Assembly: GCF_001005825.1 (NCBI RefSeq)
Contig: NZ_LBHV01000005.1
Coordinates: forward strand, 372,001 to 436,000
DNA from: Rhizobium sp. LC145
GTDB lineage: Bacteria; Pseudomonadota; Alphaproteobacteria; Rhizobiales; Rhizobiaceae
Length of the DNA stretch: 64,000 bases
Direction of reading: 5' to 3'
Shown here: positions 9,610-17,837 of the stretch, one piece after another
How the letters are laid out: each line of letters starts with the position of its first letter
Numbering within the stretch: position 1 is the first letter of the stretch
The notes under the pieces: generated by a model
Told to the model about the DNA's origin: nothing
Database searches by the model: none
Seen by the model: the letters and a program-made list of their open reading frames with translations, nothing else
Translations under genes and position numbers: made by a program

Positions 9610-10506
9610 ATGACCCGCATCCAGGCGAACCTCGTCCTTCTGCTTGCCGCAGCGATCTGGGGCGGCGGCTTTGTCGCCCAGTCGACGGCGATGGACAAGA
9701 TCGGTCCCTTCTGGTTCGTGGGCCTGCGTTTCGCGATCGCTACGCTCGCCGTCCTGCCCTTCGCCTTGATGGAGGCCCGCAAGTCGAAAGCTCCGCTCTC
9801 GCGAAACGGTCTCCTGTCATTCGTCGCGGTCGGCCTAGCTCTCTTCGGTGGCGCCATCACCCAGCAGATCGGCCTCATCAGCACCACGGTCACCAATTCC
9901 AGCTTCCTTACCGGACTTTACGTCGTCTTCGTTCCGGTCATCTCGGTGATCGCTCTTCGCCGCTATCCGCACTGGATCATCTGGCCCGCAGCAGTCATGG
10001 CGCTCTTCGGCATCTTTCTGCTCAGCGGCGGCGAGCTTGCATCCCTTACCAGGGGTGATGCGCTCACCATCGTCTGCGCCTTCTTCTGGGGCATCCAGAT
10101 CATTCTCGCCGACCTCTTCGTCTCGTCGACGGGAAGACCATTGGCGCTTTCGGCCTGCCAGTTTGCCGTCTGTGCCATTCTCTGCCTTGTGATCGGCCTG
10201 TTCGTCGAGCCGATCGACCTCGCTGCGATTTCCGCCGCTTCCAGAGAAATTCTCTATGTCGGCCTGATTTCCTCCGGCCTCGCCTTTGTCCTGCAGGTCA
10301 TCGGCCAGCGCTACACTACCGCACCCCAGGCCGCGATCCTCCTCTCCTCTGAAGCCCTTTTCGGCGCGCTGCTGGGCGCCCTCGTGCTCGGAGAAAAACT
10401 GCCGCCCCTCGGCTATGTGGGCTGCGCTGTTCTCTTTGCGGCAATGCTGCTGGTCGAACTCGTTCCGGAACTGACCCGCCGCCGGAGCCGTCTTTCGAAC
10501 GCCTGA
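9610..10506 (+). CDS. DMT superfamily transporter (EamA family)
   Basis: A 298-residue inner-membrane protein with ten predicted helices in two EamA repeats. The first begins with LVLLLAAAIWGGGFVAQS, and the second with ALTIVCAFFWGIQIILADL, each carrying the typical Trp-Gly start. EamA proteins usually export amino acids or metabolites, driven by protons; the substrate cannot be assigned. The C-terminal ETSTALLS-like motif of the family is represented by AAILLSSEALFGALLG. The ATG at 9610 begins six bases after a TTG in the same frame; I prefer the ATG. Appears monocistronic. Confidence 0.88.
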   Translation: MTRIQANLVLLLAAAIWGGGFVAQSTAMDKIGPFWFVGLRFAIATLAVLPFALMEARKSKAPLSRNGLLSFVAVGLALFGGAITQQIGLISTTVTNSSFLTGLYVVFVPVISVIALRRYPHWIIWPAAVMALFGIFLLSGGELASLTRGDALTIVCAFFWGIQIILADLFVSSTGRPLALSACQFAVCAILCLVIGLFVEPIDLAAISAASREILYVGLISSGLAFVLQVIGQRYTTAPQAAILLSSEALFGALLGALVLGEKLPPLGYVGCAVLFAAMLLVELVPELTRRRSRLSNA

Positions 10507-10948
10507 AGCGACAGACGACAAATTTTTTTCAATTCGCGACACGCGTATCAAAATGAGGCAGAACAACCCTGAATTTTGATTGCCGGCGATGGATTCGGGC
10601 ACGTCAACCGCATCTCGTGCCCCCAAAGGCCGCATTTGCAGGCGTTTTCGCGTTCACGCTTTTTCAATTGCACGGCCCGCTCGAAAAACTTTTTCTTGCC
10701 AATTTCGGATAAACACAGCACTCTGTGCAAGTTCGGGCAATTTACGAGCATGGGAAGACCTATAATGATGCGTTCCGGAGACGCTAAGACTCCGGGCGGG
10801 GGATCTGGGGGCGGATTGCGAAGCTATTCCTGCCAGTCACCGCGGTAAAGACAGGGCCCCTTTCTTAAGCTGCCTGCCACCGCCCTATGGGGCAACATCG
10901 TGATGCTGTCCGCCGCTGAACACGGACAGAAAGAAAAGGACCTGCTGC
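10507..10948. other. 442-base gap: cold-shock gene control region
   Basis: No convincing protein-coding frame. The right part holds a candidate promoter (10738-10766) and a leader of about 175 bases running to the cold-shock start codon. A hairpin TGTCCG/CGGACA (10907-10928) lies just before the ribosome binding site. The left part (10507-10737) has nothing I can assign. Confidence 0.5.
10738..10766 (+). promoter_or_regulatory. candidate promoter of the cold-shock gene
   Basis: A perfect TATAAT at 10761-10766 lies 17 bases after CAATTT (10738-10743). The -35 is weak. It predicts a long untranslated leader to ATG 10949, as is usual for cold-inducible csp genes. Confidence 0.5.
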
Positions 10949-11164
10949 ATGGCCGAAACTGGCACTGTAAAATTCTTCAATACCGAAAAAGGATTCGGCT
11001 TCATCAAGCCGGATAACGGCGGCGCCGATATCTTTGTCCATATCTCTGCCGTACAGGCTTCCGGCCTGTCCGGTCTCTCGGAAAACCAGAAAGTAAGCTT
11101 CGACACGGAACCGGATCGTCGCGGCAAAGGCCCCAAGGCCGTCAACCTGCAGATTGCCGGTTAA
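10949..11164 (+). CDS. cold-shock protein (CspA family)
   Basis: A 71-residue OB-fold nucleic-acid chaperone. RNP1 is KGFGFIKP (residues 14-21) and RNP2 is DIFVHIS (27-33), both intact, so it should bind single-stranded RNA and DNA and melt mRNA structure in the cold. Length is normal for the family. AAGGAC precedes the ATG. It has a predicted structured leader of ~175 bases and its own terminator, indicating a single-gene transcript whose expression is probably controlled at the mRNA level. Rhizobia carry several such genes, so I do not assign a numbered symbol. Confidence 0.95.
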   Translation: MAETGTVKFFNTEKGFGFIKPDNGGADIFVHISAVQASGLSGLSENQKVSFDTEPDRRGKGPKAVNLQIAG

Positions 11165-11177
11165 GCCTTACCGGCTT

Positions 11178-11873
11178 TCATTCGAGTTGAGGCCCGGCAG
11201 ATATGCCGGGTTTTTTTATGTCGGCGGCAAGCCCGCGCAGGAATGGATTTGTCCGTCGCTCCTCGCCGATCCGGCCACCGGGACCATGGCCGCAGATGAA
11301 GCCGATTTCATCGCCGAGCGGCAGCACCTTGTCGCGGATGGAGGCGAGAAGCGTTGCGTGGTCGCCACCCGGCAGATCGGTTCGGCCGATCGAGCCGTTG
11401 AAGAGCACATCTCCGAGATGGGCGAAACCTTCCTCGCGATTGAAATAGATCACATGCCCCGGCGCATGGCCGGGCGTATGGAAAACCTCGAACACGTGCC
11501 CGCCGAAGGAAACGGTGTCCCCCTCCTCCAGCCAGCGGTCCGGCGTGACGTTGCGCACTGGCATGGATACGCCGAAACGCTCTGCCTGCTTTTCCAGCCG
11601 TTCCAGGAGCGGTAGGTCGTCCTTGTGCGGTCCGATCACCTTGATGCCCAGCAGTTCGCGCAGCTCGTCGGCGCCACCGGCGTGATCGATATGGCCATGG
11701 GTAAGCCAGATTTCCTTGAGCTTGATGCCGTTCTCCTGCGCCACCTGGACAACGGCGGACACGTCGCCACCGGGATCGATGACGACGCCTTCCCTGGTAT
11801 CGGTATCGAAGAGAAGCGTACAGTTCTGCTGGAATGGTGTGACCGGGATGATGCCGGCCTGCAATTTGCCCAT
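11178..11873 (-). CDS. MBL-fold metallo-hydrolase (glyoxalase II-like)
   Basis: A 231-residue beta-lactamase-fold hydrolase with the complete metal set: THGHIDHAGG, HTPGHAPGH, HLGDVLF and ICGHGP. Size and the PGG(D)V opening fit the GloB/YcbL subgroup, which hydrolyse thioesters such as S-lactoylglutathione, although this one lacks the long C-terminal glutathione-binding domain of true GloB. I place the start at MGKLQAGIIPV because homologues begin there; the frame extends 11 codons further up. It is convergent with the cold-shock gene and its 3' end overlaps that gene's terminator. Cytoplasmic; physiological substrate unproven. Confidence 0.85.
   Translation of the reverse strand: MGKLQAGIIPVTPFQQNCTLLFDTDTREGVVIDPGGDVSAVVQVAQENGIKLKEIWLTHGHIDHAGGADELRELLGIKVIGPHKDDLPLLERLEKQAERFGVSMPVRNVTPDRWLEEGDTVSFGGHVFEVFHTPGHAPGHVIYFNREEGFAHLGDVLFNGSIGRTDLPGGDHATLLASIRDKVLPLGDEIGFICGHGPGGRIGEERRTNPFLRGLAADIKKPGISAGPQLE
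11193..11217 (+). terminator. intrinsic terminator of the cold-shock gene
   Basis: CCCGGCA and TGCCGGG pair around GATA and are followed by seven T residues. It lies inside the last codons of the convergent MBL hydrolase gene, which encode two lysines from the A run. Confidence 0.9.
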
Positions 11874-11949
11874 GATGCCTCGGCTTGCGGTAGGTGATGC
11901 GCACACCCCCGGGTATAGCGGGAACCGATCCTCTTTTCAGCCCGAAAAA

Positions 11950-12135
11950 TCACTCGGAGACGGAATAGCTGGCGCTTTCGGCTATCGGAGGGGCGAGCGA
12001 CGCCATGCCGAGCAGCAGGACCGAGACGGCGGTCGCCAGGGTGAAGGCGGCGATCAATACAACGCGCAGGGGATGCGCGGGCGTTGCGGTCTCCGCCTTG
12101 ATGGCGGGAATGGCGGTAAAGGTCGGGCGGGTCAT
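11950..12135 (-). CDS. small single-span membrane protein, hypothetical
   Basis: A 61-residue protein with one clear transmembrane helix (PLRVVLIAAFTLATAVSVLL, residues ~22-42), a basic N-terminal side and a short periplasmic tail. GGGAGA seven bases before the ATG is a good ribosome binding site. It sits upstream of the MBL gene on the same strand (76 bases apart), so the two could be co-transcribed. No known family recognised. Confidence 0.55.
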   Translation of the reverse strand: MTRPTFTAIPAIKAETATPAHPLRVVLIAAFTLATAVSVLLLGMASLAPPIAESASYSVSE

Positions 12136-12332
12136 GCGTTATCTCCCTATGCTCCGTTTCTTCGACTTCGGCCGCCCCTGCCGCTTGAAAAAGGCAACGA
12201 ACGATGCGGCCGAAAGTTCCGCCGGTTGCGATCGCCGCGCCTCCGCGCCAGGCTTGATCTTTCCTGAACATCGACGGAACCAGCTCCGGCCCGAGGGGGT
12301 TGTCCTTCCCAGTCAACATCGGGAGAAGATCC

Positions 12333-12944
12333 ATGAAGACCTGGTTGAAATCTCTGTTTGCGGCCTCGGCCCTCGCGACGGCGGCGTTTCCCGCCTGGGC
12401 TCAAATGACCGCCACCACAGCCTCGGACATCACGGTGCGCTCCGGTCCCGGCGAGGAATATCCGGAAGTCGGCGTTGCCACGCGCGGCAGCCCGGCCATG
12501 CTCGACGGCTGCATGCAGGGCAGCAGTTGGTGCCGTATCGACGTCAACGGCATGCGGGGTTGGGTATTCGCCGAATATCTGACCATCGAGCACGAAGGCA
12601 CGCCGGTCCTGGTCGAGGAATACCGGGCGCAGCATGAAGTGCCCGTCGTCACCTACGAGACGACCTCGGGCGTGGCGCCGGCTTCCCCTGCGCCCGGAGA
12701 CCTGCTTCTTGGTCCGGTCGAGGAGGTCGAGGTAATCGAACCGCCGGAAACCGTCATCACCTATATCGAGCAGCATCCAGCCGAACCGATCTACGTGCGC
12801 AATGAACTGGCGGTGGGCGCAACCATCCCGCCGGGAGTCACCATCCAGGAAGTGCCGGATTACGATTACTCTTACGTCGTGGTTAACGATCGGCCCGTCC
12901 TCATCGACCCCGACACCCGCCGTATCGTCCACATCTATGACTAG
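12333..12944 (+). CDS. SH3 domain protein with DUF1236 C-terminus
   Basis: A 203-residue exported protein. A Sec signal peptide ends near AFPAWAQ (residue ~24). A bacterial SH3 domain follows (TASDITVRSGPGEEYPEVG to RGWVFAEYL, residues ~30-90), then a Pro/Glu/Val-rich linker. The C-terminal ~50 residues (AVGATIPPGVTIQEVP, DRPVLIDPDTRRIVHIYD) are the DUF1236 module common in Rhizobiales. SH3b domains usually bind peptidoglycan or peptides, so an envelope role is likely. GGGAGA precedes ATG 12333. A hairpin terminator follows. Confidence 0.85.
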   Translation: MKTWLKSLFAASALATAAFPAWAQMTATTASDITVRSGPGEEYPEVGVATRGSPAMLDGCMQGSSWCRIDVNGMRGWVFAEYLTIEHEGTPVLVEEYRAQHEVPVVTYETTSGVAPASPAPGDLLLGPVEEVEVIEPPETVITYIEQHPAEPIYVRNELAVGATIPPGVTIQEVPDYDYSYVVVNDRPVLIDPDTRRIVHIYD

Positions 12945-12950
12945 CCTCTC

Positions 12951-12987
12951 GGAAGGGCGCTCGCTCAGAGCGCGCGCCCTTCCCTTT
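12951..12987 (+). terminator. hairpin terminator after SH3-DUF1236 gene
   Basis: GGAAGGGCGC and GCGCCCTTCC pair perfectly (10 bp) around 13 bases that can form a smaller alternative stem; C and T residues follow (CTTT). Confidence 0.65.
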
Positions 12988-13153
12988 CCGCCTCGGGACG
13001 TATCGCTCCCGCACATGCGCCTTTCCCAACAATACTGTTGATTGTTCAGCCGGTTCGCGCTTTATCGGGGGCGGTACGCTACAATCGGCTCGCGAACATG
13101 AAGAGCGCCAGCCTGGGCCGAAGGGTCAGGCGCCGAGGGAAAGGAAAGCGAGA

Positions 13154-13668
13154 GTGGCACGCGCAGCGACGGAAAGAGCCGTCAGGAAGGTCCATCCGCC
13201 CATGCCGGCGGTCGATGAGGCCCAGATCGACTTCGAAATGATCGAGCTGCTGTTCTTCGCCTATCGCGATTTCATCTCCGATCCGGACGCGATCCTGGCG
13301 AAGATCGGCATGGGACGCGCCCATCACCGCGTCGTCTATTTCGTCTGCCGCCAGCCGGGCATGATGGTGACCGATCTCCTGGATACCCTGCAGATCACGA
13401 AGCAGAGCCTTGCGCGGGTGCTCAAACAATTGATCGAATCCGGCTACATTCGGCAGATGGCGGGCGCAAGGGACCGCGGGCAGCGCCGCCTCTCCCCGCG
13501 CTTGCCGGCCGGGAGCTGGCGCTCGCCCTTGCCGAGCCGCAATCGCGCCGTATCGCGCAGGCCATGGAAGGCATGAGGCCCGAGACGCGCGAGGCAATCA
13601 AGGATTTCCTGCGGCACATGCGCGGCCGCAACCCAGATCTGGAGATTATCGAAAGCGAGTTGGAATAG
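13154..13668 (+). pseudogene. MarR family regulator (PetP-like), disrupted by a -1 frameshift
   Basis: From GTG 13154 the frame gives a MarR winged-helix regulator: FEMIELLFFAYRDFISDPD, then GRAHHRVVYFVCRQPGM and the recognition region LQITKQSLARVLKQLIESGY. After GARDRGQRRLS the frame runs into unrelated residues and stops at 13576. The family-like C-terminus (AGRELALALAEPQSRRIAQ and on to EIIESELE) continues in the -1 frame to TAG 13666-13668. The break maps to the run of four C at 13494-13497; one extra C restores a 171-residue protein. It abuts the response regulator gene (TAG then ATG), the MarR-OmpR arrangement known as PetP-PetR in Rhodobacter and its relatives. Sequencing error or real mutation cannot be separated here. 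Confidence 0.8.
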
Positions 13669-14367
13669 ATGAACAAGACCCCTCTTTCCGATGACGCGCC
13701 CCATCTTCTGGTCGTGGATGACGATACACGCATCCGCGATCTCCTGCACCGCTATCTGATGGAGCAGGGTTTTCGGGTCCCCGTCGCGGCCGATGCGGCC
13801 GAAGCCCGCCGCAAGCTCGACGGCCTGAGCTTCGACCTCATCATTCTCGACGTGATGATGCCCGGCGAATCCGGCCTTTCGCTGACGGAAGATCTCTATC
13901 GCAACAAGACCATTCCGGTGATCCTGCTGACGGCCCGCGCTGAGGCCGAATCGCGTATTGCGGGTCTGGAGGCCGGCGCCGACGACTATCTTCCAAAGCC
14001 GTTCGATCCGCGCGAACTCGTGCTGAGGATCAACAATATCCTCAGGCGCAACGCTTCGCCCGATACCCCGAAGATCGAGCAGGTCATGTTCGGCCCCTTC
14101 ACCTTCTCCATCCTCCGCAAGGAGTTGCGGCGCGCCGCCGAGACCATCCGACTAACCGATCGCGAGCAGGAAATCATGCTGCTCTTCGCGCTGCGCGCCG
14201 GCGACACCATTCCCCGCCACGAGTTGATCGGCAACGACGCGGATGTCGGCGAGCGCACGATCGACGTGCAGATCAACCGGTTGAGGCGTAAGATCGAGGA
14301 CGACCCGGCCAATCCGGTCTACCTCCAGACGGTGCGCGGGATCGGGTACCGGCTGAGCATCGACTGA
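13669..14367 (+). CDS. petR: OmpR-type response regulator (PetR-like)
   Basis: A 232-residue response regulator. The receiver domain has the acidic pocket DDD at 17-19, phospho-acceptor D61 in LIILDVMMPG, and K110 in DYLPKPFDPREL. The C-terminal winged helix (RLTDREQEIMLLFALRAGD, then TIDVQINRLRRKIEDDP) is OmpR/PhoB type. It starts directly after the stop of the MarR gene, so the two are translationally coupled. MarR-plus-OmpR pairs of this kind are the PetP-PetR module, where PetP is proposed to act with PetR and which in Rhodobacter is needed for cytochrome bc1 expression and growth. The petR symbol is an inference from this context and sequence style. Confidence 0.85.
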   Translation: MNKTPLSDDAPHLLVVDDDTRIRDLLHRYLMEQGFRVPVAADAAEARRKLDGLSFDLIILDVMMPGESGLSLTEDLYRNKTIPVILLTARAEAESRIAGLEAGADDYLPKPFDPRELVLRINNILRRNASPDTPKIEQVMFGPFTFSILRKELRRAAETIRLTDREQEIMLLFALRAGDTIPRHELIGNDADVGERTIDVQINRLRRKIEDDPANPVYLQTVRGIGYRLSID

Positions 14368-14665
14368 CCGGCGGCGGCCGGAAACGGGAAGGCATAGGAC
14401 CAATCGACATTCAGGGTTTGGAGCGCGGTATGAGGGAAAATCGTTCAGTTCTAGGAGCCAAACCGACGGTGGGGCCTAATCCCATCGAGGTTTCGCGACG
14501 CGGAAATGGGCGATTTTCACCATATCCCTTCGGGACGCGGCGGATTTCGCGCCTTGCTGCGTCGAAGGCCCCTTGTGGAGATCTGCTCCACGTCGGTTCC
14601 TTCTCCTTGCCATCCACGAAATCCGGCTCGCGCCGCGCCCGAAACCTGATTGTCGATTGGTCCTT
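14368..14665. repeat. hairpin-rich intergenic block between response regulator and kinase genes
   Basis: About 300 bases without a convincing gene. Three inverted repeats are visible: CCGGC/GCCGG (14368-14381), CGGTGGG/CCCATCG with one G-U pair (14467-14487) and GTGGAG/CTCCAC (14575-14591). The mix of short palindromes resembles rhizobial intergenic mosaic elements, but I could not confirm membership of a named family. Confidence 0.4.
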
Positions 14666-16048
14666 ATGGCATTATTCGATACCCTGAGACGCGATATCGC
14701 CCGTTTCAATCCTCCCGGCTGGCGCGCCTCCACCCGCTGGATGAAGCGCCGGCTGCCGACCGGCCTCTATACCCGCTCCGTCCTCATCGTCATCATCCCG
14801 ATGCTTCTTCTGCAATGCGTCGTCGCCGCCGTCTTCATGGAGCGGCACTGGCGCATGGTGACGGAGCGGCTTTCGGAAGGCGTGGCGCGGGATATCGCGG
14901 CGATCATCCAGGTCATCCAGACCTATCCACAGGATGGGAACTACGACGATATCGTGCGGATCGCGGAAGAAACCCTCGCGCTCAACGTCTCAATCGAGGC
15001 GAATGGGGAGCTGCCGCCGCCGCGCCCGAAGCCGTTCTTCTCCCTCCTCGACAGCATCCTTGTCGAACAGATCAGCGACCGCATCCGCCTGCCATTCTGG
15101 ATCGATACGGTCGGCGAGAGCCGGTTGGTCGAGATCCGCATCAAGATGGACGACCGCGTACTGAGGGTCTTTGCCCGCCGCAATCAGACCTATGCCTCCA
15201 ATACCCATATCTTCATCGTCTGGATGGTCGGCACGGCTCTGGCGCTCATAGGCATCTCGGTCCTCTTCCTGCGCGGCCAGATCCGGCCGATCCTCGCGCT
15301 TGCGGATGCTGCGGAAAGCTTCGGCAAGGGACACAAAATCTCGGATTTCGCGCCCCGTGGCGCGGAAGAGATACGCCGCGCGGGCTTCGCCTTCATTCAA
15401 ATGCGCGAGCGCATTGAGCGGCAGATGGAACAGCGCACCGCCATGCTGAACGGTGTGAGCCACGATTTGAGAACCATCCTCACGCGCTTCAGGCTGCAAC
15501 TGGCGCTTGCCGGCGAAAAGCCGGAACTTCACGGCATGAGCCAGGATGTCGAGGACATGCAGTCGATGCTCGAGGGCTATCTGGCCTTCGCCAAGAGCGA
15601 TGCGGAGGAGGAGGATGTCGGCGCGGTAAAGCTCAGCGAGCTTCTGGAACGGCTGCGCGCCGATTTCGCGCTGCACGGCAAGACCATGACCTACGAGGTC
15701 GAAGGCGACGATGAGGTCGAGGTCCGGCCCAAGGCCTTCAGCCGGCTCGTCAACAACCTTGCGAGCAATGCCGAACGCTATGCCGATACCCTGCACGTCG
15801 ATGCCAGGCACAGCGCCAAATGGCTGACGCTGACATTCGATGATGACGGTCCGGGCGTCCCCGCCGAGGCGCGCGAGGATGTCTTCAAGCCGTTCTTCCG
15901 GCTGGACGAGGCCCGCAACCTGGATGCCTCCGGAACCGGTCTGGGGCTTGCCATCGCCCGCGATATCGCCCGCTCCCACGGCGGTAACGTCACGTTGGCG
16001 GACAGCCCGAGGGGCGGTCTGCGCGCAACCGTGCGGATACCCGCCTGA
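14666..16048 (+). CDS. sensor histidine kinase (EnvZ-like, membrane-bound)
   Basis: A 460-residue kinase. Helices at ~38-58 and ~182-203 enclose a ~120-residue periplasmic domain. A HAMP linker follows, then the dimerisation domain with phospho-acceptor H266 in NGVSHDLRTILTR, and the ATPase domain with N box LVNNLASNAERY, G1 DDDGPG and G2 ASGTGLGLAI. It most likely phosphorylates the OmpR-type regulator encoded 300 bases upstream on the same strand. The ATG at 14666 lacks a good ribosome binding site; the frame is open from 14573 but the upstream residues are not conserved in type. A hairpin block separates kinase from regulator, so the kinase may have its own promoter. Confidence 0.88.
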   Translation: MALFDTLRRDIARFNPPGWRASTRWMKRRLPTGLYTRSVLIVIIPMLLLQCVVAAVFMERHWRMVTERLSEGVARDIAAIIQVIQTYPQDGNYDDIVRIAEETLALNVSIEANGELPPPRPKPFFSLLDSILVEQISDRIRLPFWIDTVGESRLVEIRIKMDDRVLRVFARRNQTYASNTHIFIVWMVGTALALIGISVLFLRGQIRPILALADAAESFGKGHKISDFAPRGAEEIRRAGFAFIQMRERIERQMEQRTAMLNGVSHDLRTILTRFRLQLALAGEKPELHGMSQDVEDMQSMLEGYLAFAKSDAEEEDVGAVKLSELLERLRADFALHGKTMTYEVEGDDEVEVRPKAFSRLVNNLASNAERYADTLHVDARHSAKWLTLTFDDDGPGVPAEAREDVFKPFFRLDEARNLDASGTGLGLAIARDIARSHGGNVTLADSPRGGLRATVRIPA

Positions 16049-16075
16049 TCCTTCGAGAGAAATTTGAGGAAACCG

Positions 16076-16657
16076 ATGCCGATCGATACCCGCGCCATGA
16101 CCTGGCTCAACCAACCTCCCGAGGTCCGCGAGACCGAGGGAGGCCTGTTCCTGCGTTCCGGCCGCGAGACCGATTTCTGGCAAGGCACTTATTACGGTTT
16201 TCATCGCGACAACGGCCATTTCCTTCATCGGTCGTGGAGCGGCGAGTTCACCGCCGAGGCCTCTTTCGTCGGGCGTTACGAGTCGCTCTACGACCAGGCG
16301 GGACTGATGATCCGCCAGGACGAGGCCCACTGGATGAAATGCGGCATCGAATTCACCGACGGAGCGCGGCATTTCAGCGTCGTAATGACGAACGGCCATT
16401 CCGATTGGTCCGCCTTCCGCCTGGCCGACAATTTCGAGGAGATGTTCGTCCGTGTAACGCGCCTCGGCGACGCGCTCTTTATCCAGTACCGCACGGATGC
16501 TTTTCAGGAGTGGCGCATGGCGCGGCTCGCCTATTTCCCGCCTATCCCATCCGAAATCCAGGCCGGCATAGCCTTCTGCTCTCCGCAGCGCGAGGGTTTC
16601 GAAGTGGAGTTCAAGTCGTTCAGCCTGACTGATCCCGTAACGCGTGAGATCCACTGA
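16076..16657 (+). CDS. DUF1349 domain protein (concanavalin-like fold)
   Basis: A 193-residue cytoplasmic protein of the DUF1349/YesU type: WLNQPPEV near the start, TDFWQGTYYGFHRDNGHF, YDQAGLMIRQDEAHWMKCGI in the centre and PSEIQAGIAFCSPQREGFEV near the end. The fold is a beta-sandwich related to concanavalin-like lectins and glucanases, which suggests carbohydrate binding, but no catalytic role is established. GAGGA six bases before ATG 16076 sets the start. It follows the histidine kinase by 27 bases on the same strand and may be in its transcript. Convergent with the tRNA-binding protein gene, six bases apart. Confidence 0.8.
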   Translation: MPIDTRAMTWLNQPPEVRETEGGLFLRSGRETDFWQGTYYGFHRDNGHFLHRSWSGEFTAEASFVGRYESLYDQAGLMIRQDEAHWMKCGIEFTDGARHFSVVMTNGHSDWSAFRLADNFEEMFVRVTRLGDALFIQYRTDAFQEWRMARLAYFPPIPSEIQAGIAFCSPQREGFEVEFKSFSLTDPVTREIH

Positions 16658-16663
16658 CGCGAG

Positions 16664-17005
16664 TTACATGAGCTTCCTGCCGTTCGGCACAGCCTGCTCG
16701 ACCGCGGCAAGCACGATCGCACCGTTTTCGTCCTCGAAGCCGAGGGTCAGCACCTCGGATCGCACCGGACCGATCTGTCGCGGCGGGAAGTTCACGACGC
16801 CCAGCACCTGCCGCCCGACGAGCGTTTCCGGTGTGTAGTGGACGGTAATCTGTGCGGAGGATTTCTTGATGCCGATCTCCGGGCCGAAGTCGATCTTCAG
16901 TTTGAAGGCCGGCTTGCGCGCCTCCGGAAAAGGCTCCGCCTCGACGATGGTGCCGACGCGAATGTCCACCTTCTCGAAATCGCCATAGGTGATCTCGTTG
17001 CTCAT
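16664..17005 (-). CDS. csaA: tRNA-binding domain protein (CsaA-like)
   Basis: A 113-residue single EMAP/Arc1p-type OB domain. It shows [20 protein letters not shown] at the start, [19 protein letters not shown] and the closing VPNGRKLM, matching CsaA, which binds tRNA and has a chaperone-like activity in B. subtilis. Start placed at [10 protein letters not shown] from family length; the frame is open further. It lies 13 bases after proC on the same strand, so it is probably the last gene of a ybjN-proC-csaA transcript. Function in alphaproteobacteria is not established. Confidence 0.85.
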   Translation of the reverse strand: MSNEITYGDFEKVDIRVGTIVEAEPFPEARKPAFKLKIDFGPEIGIKKSSAQITVHYTPETLVGRQVLGVVNFPPRQIGPVRSEVLTLGFEDENGAIVLAAVEQAVPNGRKLM

Positions 17006-17018
17006 TATATAACCTGCC

Positions 17019-17837
17019 TCAGCTTCCCAGTTCTTCCGCCCGCTTGCGAGCAGCGGCAATCGCCTCGTCGAAGAGCGGCTGCATGCCGTCCTCCGCCATC
17101 AGAACCGCCAGGGCAGCGGCCGTCGTGCCTCCGGGCGAGGTCACGTTCTGGCGCAGCTTCGAAGCGTCCTCGGGGGACTGGTGCAGCAATTCACCAGCCC
17201 CCGAGACGGTTTCCCGCGCGAGCCGCATGGCGAGGTCCGCCGGCAGGCCCAGCTTTCGGCCCGCTTCCGCCATGCACTCCACGAGATAGAAGACATAGGC
17301 AGGACCGCTACCCGAAACCGCGGTAACGGCATCGATATCGCTTTCGCTCACCACCCACTCCACCGGTCCGCTGACCCTCAACAGCGCCTCGACCTGCTCC
17401 CGCTGGCTATCGGAAACTTTCGGATTGGCGTAGGCGCCGGTTACGCCGCGTCCCACCATGGCTGGCGTGTTCGGCATGGCGCGCACCATCGCAGCCTCAC
17501 CGAGATGCCCTTCCAGGAAGGCAAGCGTCTTGCCCGCTGCAACCGAGACGATGACGGTGTTTGCTCCGACCGCAGATTTCAGGGGCGGCAGAACCGCCTC
17601 CATGACCTGCGGCTTCACCGCCAGGAAGAGGATATCGACAGCTCGGCCTTCAGGCGCCGCCGTCAAATGCTGTGCACCCGCCTCGGCGATGATCTTCCGC
17701 ATCGCTTCGGAAGGCGACGGGTCCACCACCGTGACGGAAGAACCCGGAATGCCGTTGCGAAGCCAGCCGGAAAGCATGGCACCGCCCATATTGCCGGCGC
17801 CGACAAGCACGATCGAGGGAGTGGATGCTCCCGCCAT
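17019..17837 (-). CDS. proC: pyrroline-5-carboxylate reductase
   Basis: A 272-residue enzyme, the usual length. The N-terminal Rossmann motif [17 protein letters not shown] binds NAD(P)H; the conserved C-terminal signature includes [15 protein letters not shown] and [13 protein letters not shown]. It catalyses the last step of proline synthesis, reducing 1-pyrroline-5-carboxylate in the cytoplasm. The ATG overlaps the TGA of the upstream ybjN gene by one base (TGATG), implying translational coupling. That junction decides the start; a longer frame exists upstream but overlaps ybjN entirely. Confidence 0.95.
   Translation of the reverse strand: MAGASTPSIVLVGAGNMGGAMLSGWLRNGIPGSSVTVVDPSPSEAMRKIIAEAGAQHLTAAPEGRAVDILFLAVKPQVMEAVLPPLKSAVGANTVIVSVAAGKTLAFLEGHLGEAAMVRAMPNTPAMVGRGVTGAYANPKVSDSQREQVEALLRVSGPVEWVVSESDIDAVTAVSGSGPAYVFYLVECMAEAGRKLGLPADLAMRLARETVSGAGELLHQSPEDASKLRQNVTSPGGTTAAALAVLMAEDGMQPLFDEAIAAARKRAEELGS

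Noticed and set aside
10576..10848. 90-residue frame before the cold-shock gene
   Set aside because: It covers the predicted promoter and leader; composition is unlike a protein and no ribosome binding site is seen.
14990..16654. 554-residue minus-strand frame opposite the histidine kinase
   Set aside because: It mirrors a well-supported kinase gene and DUF1349 gene and has no motif of its own.
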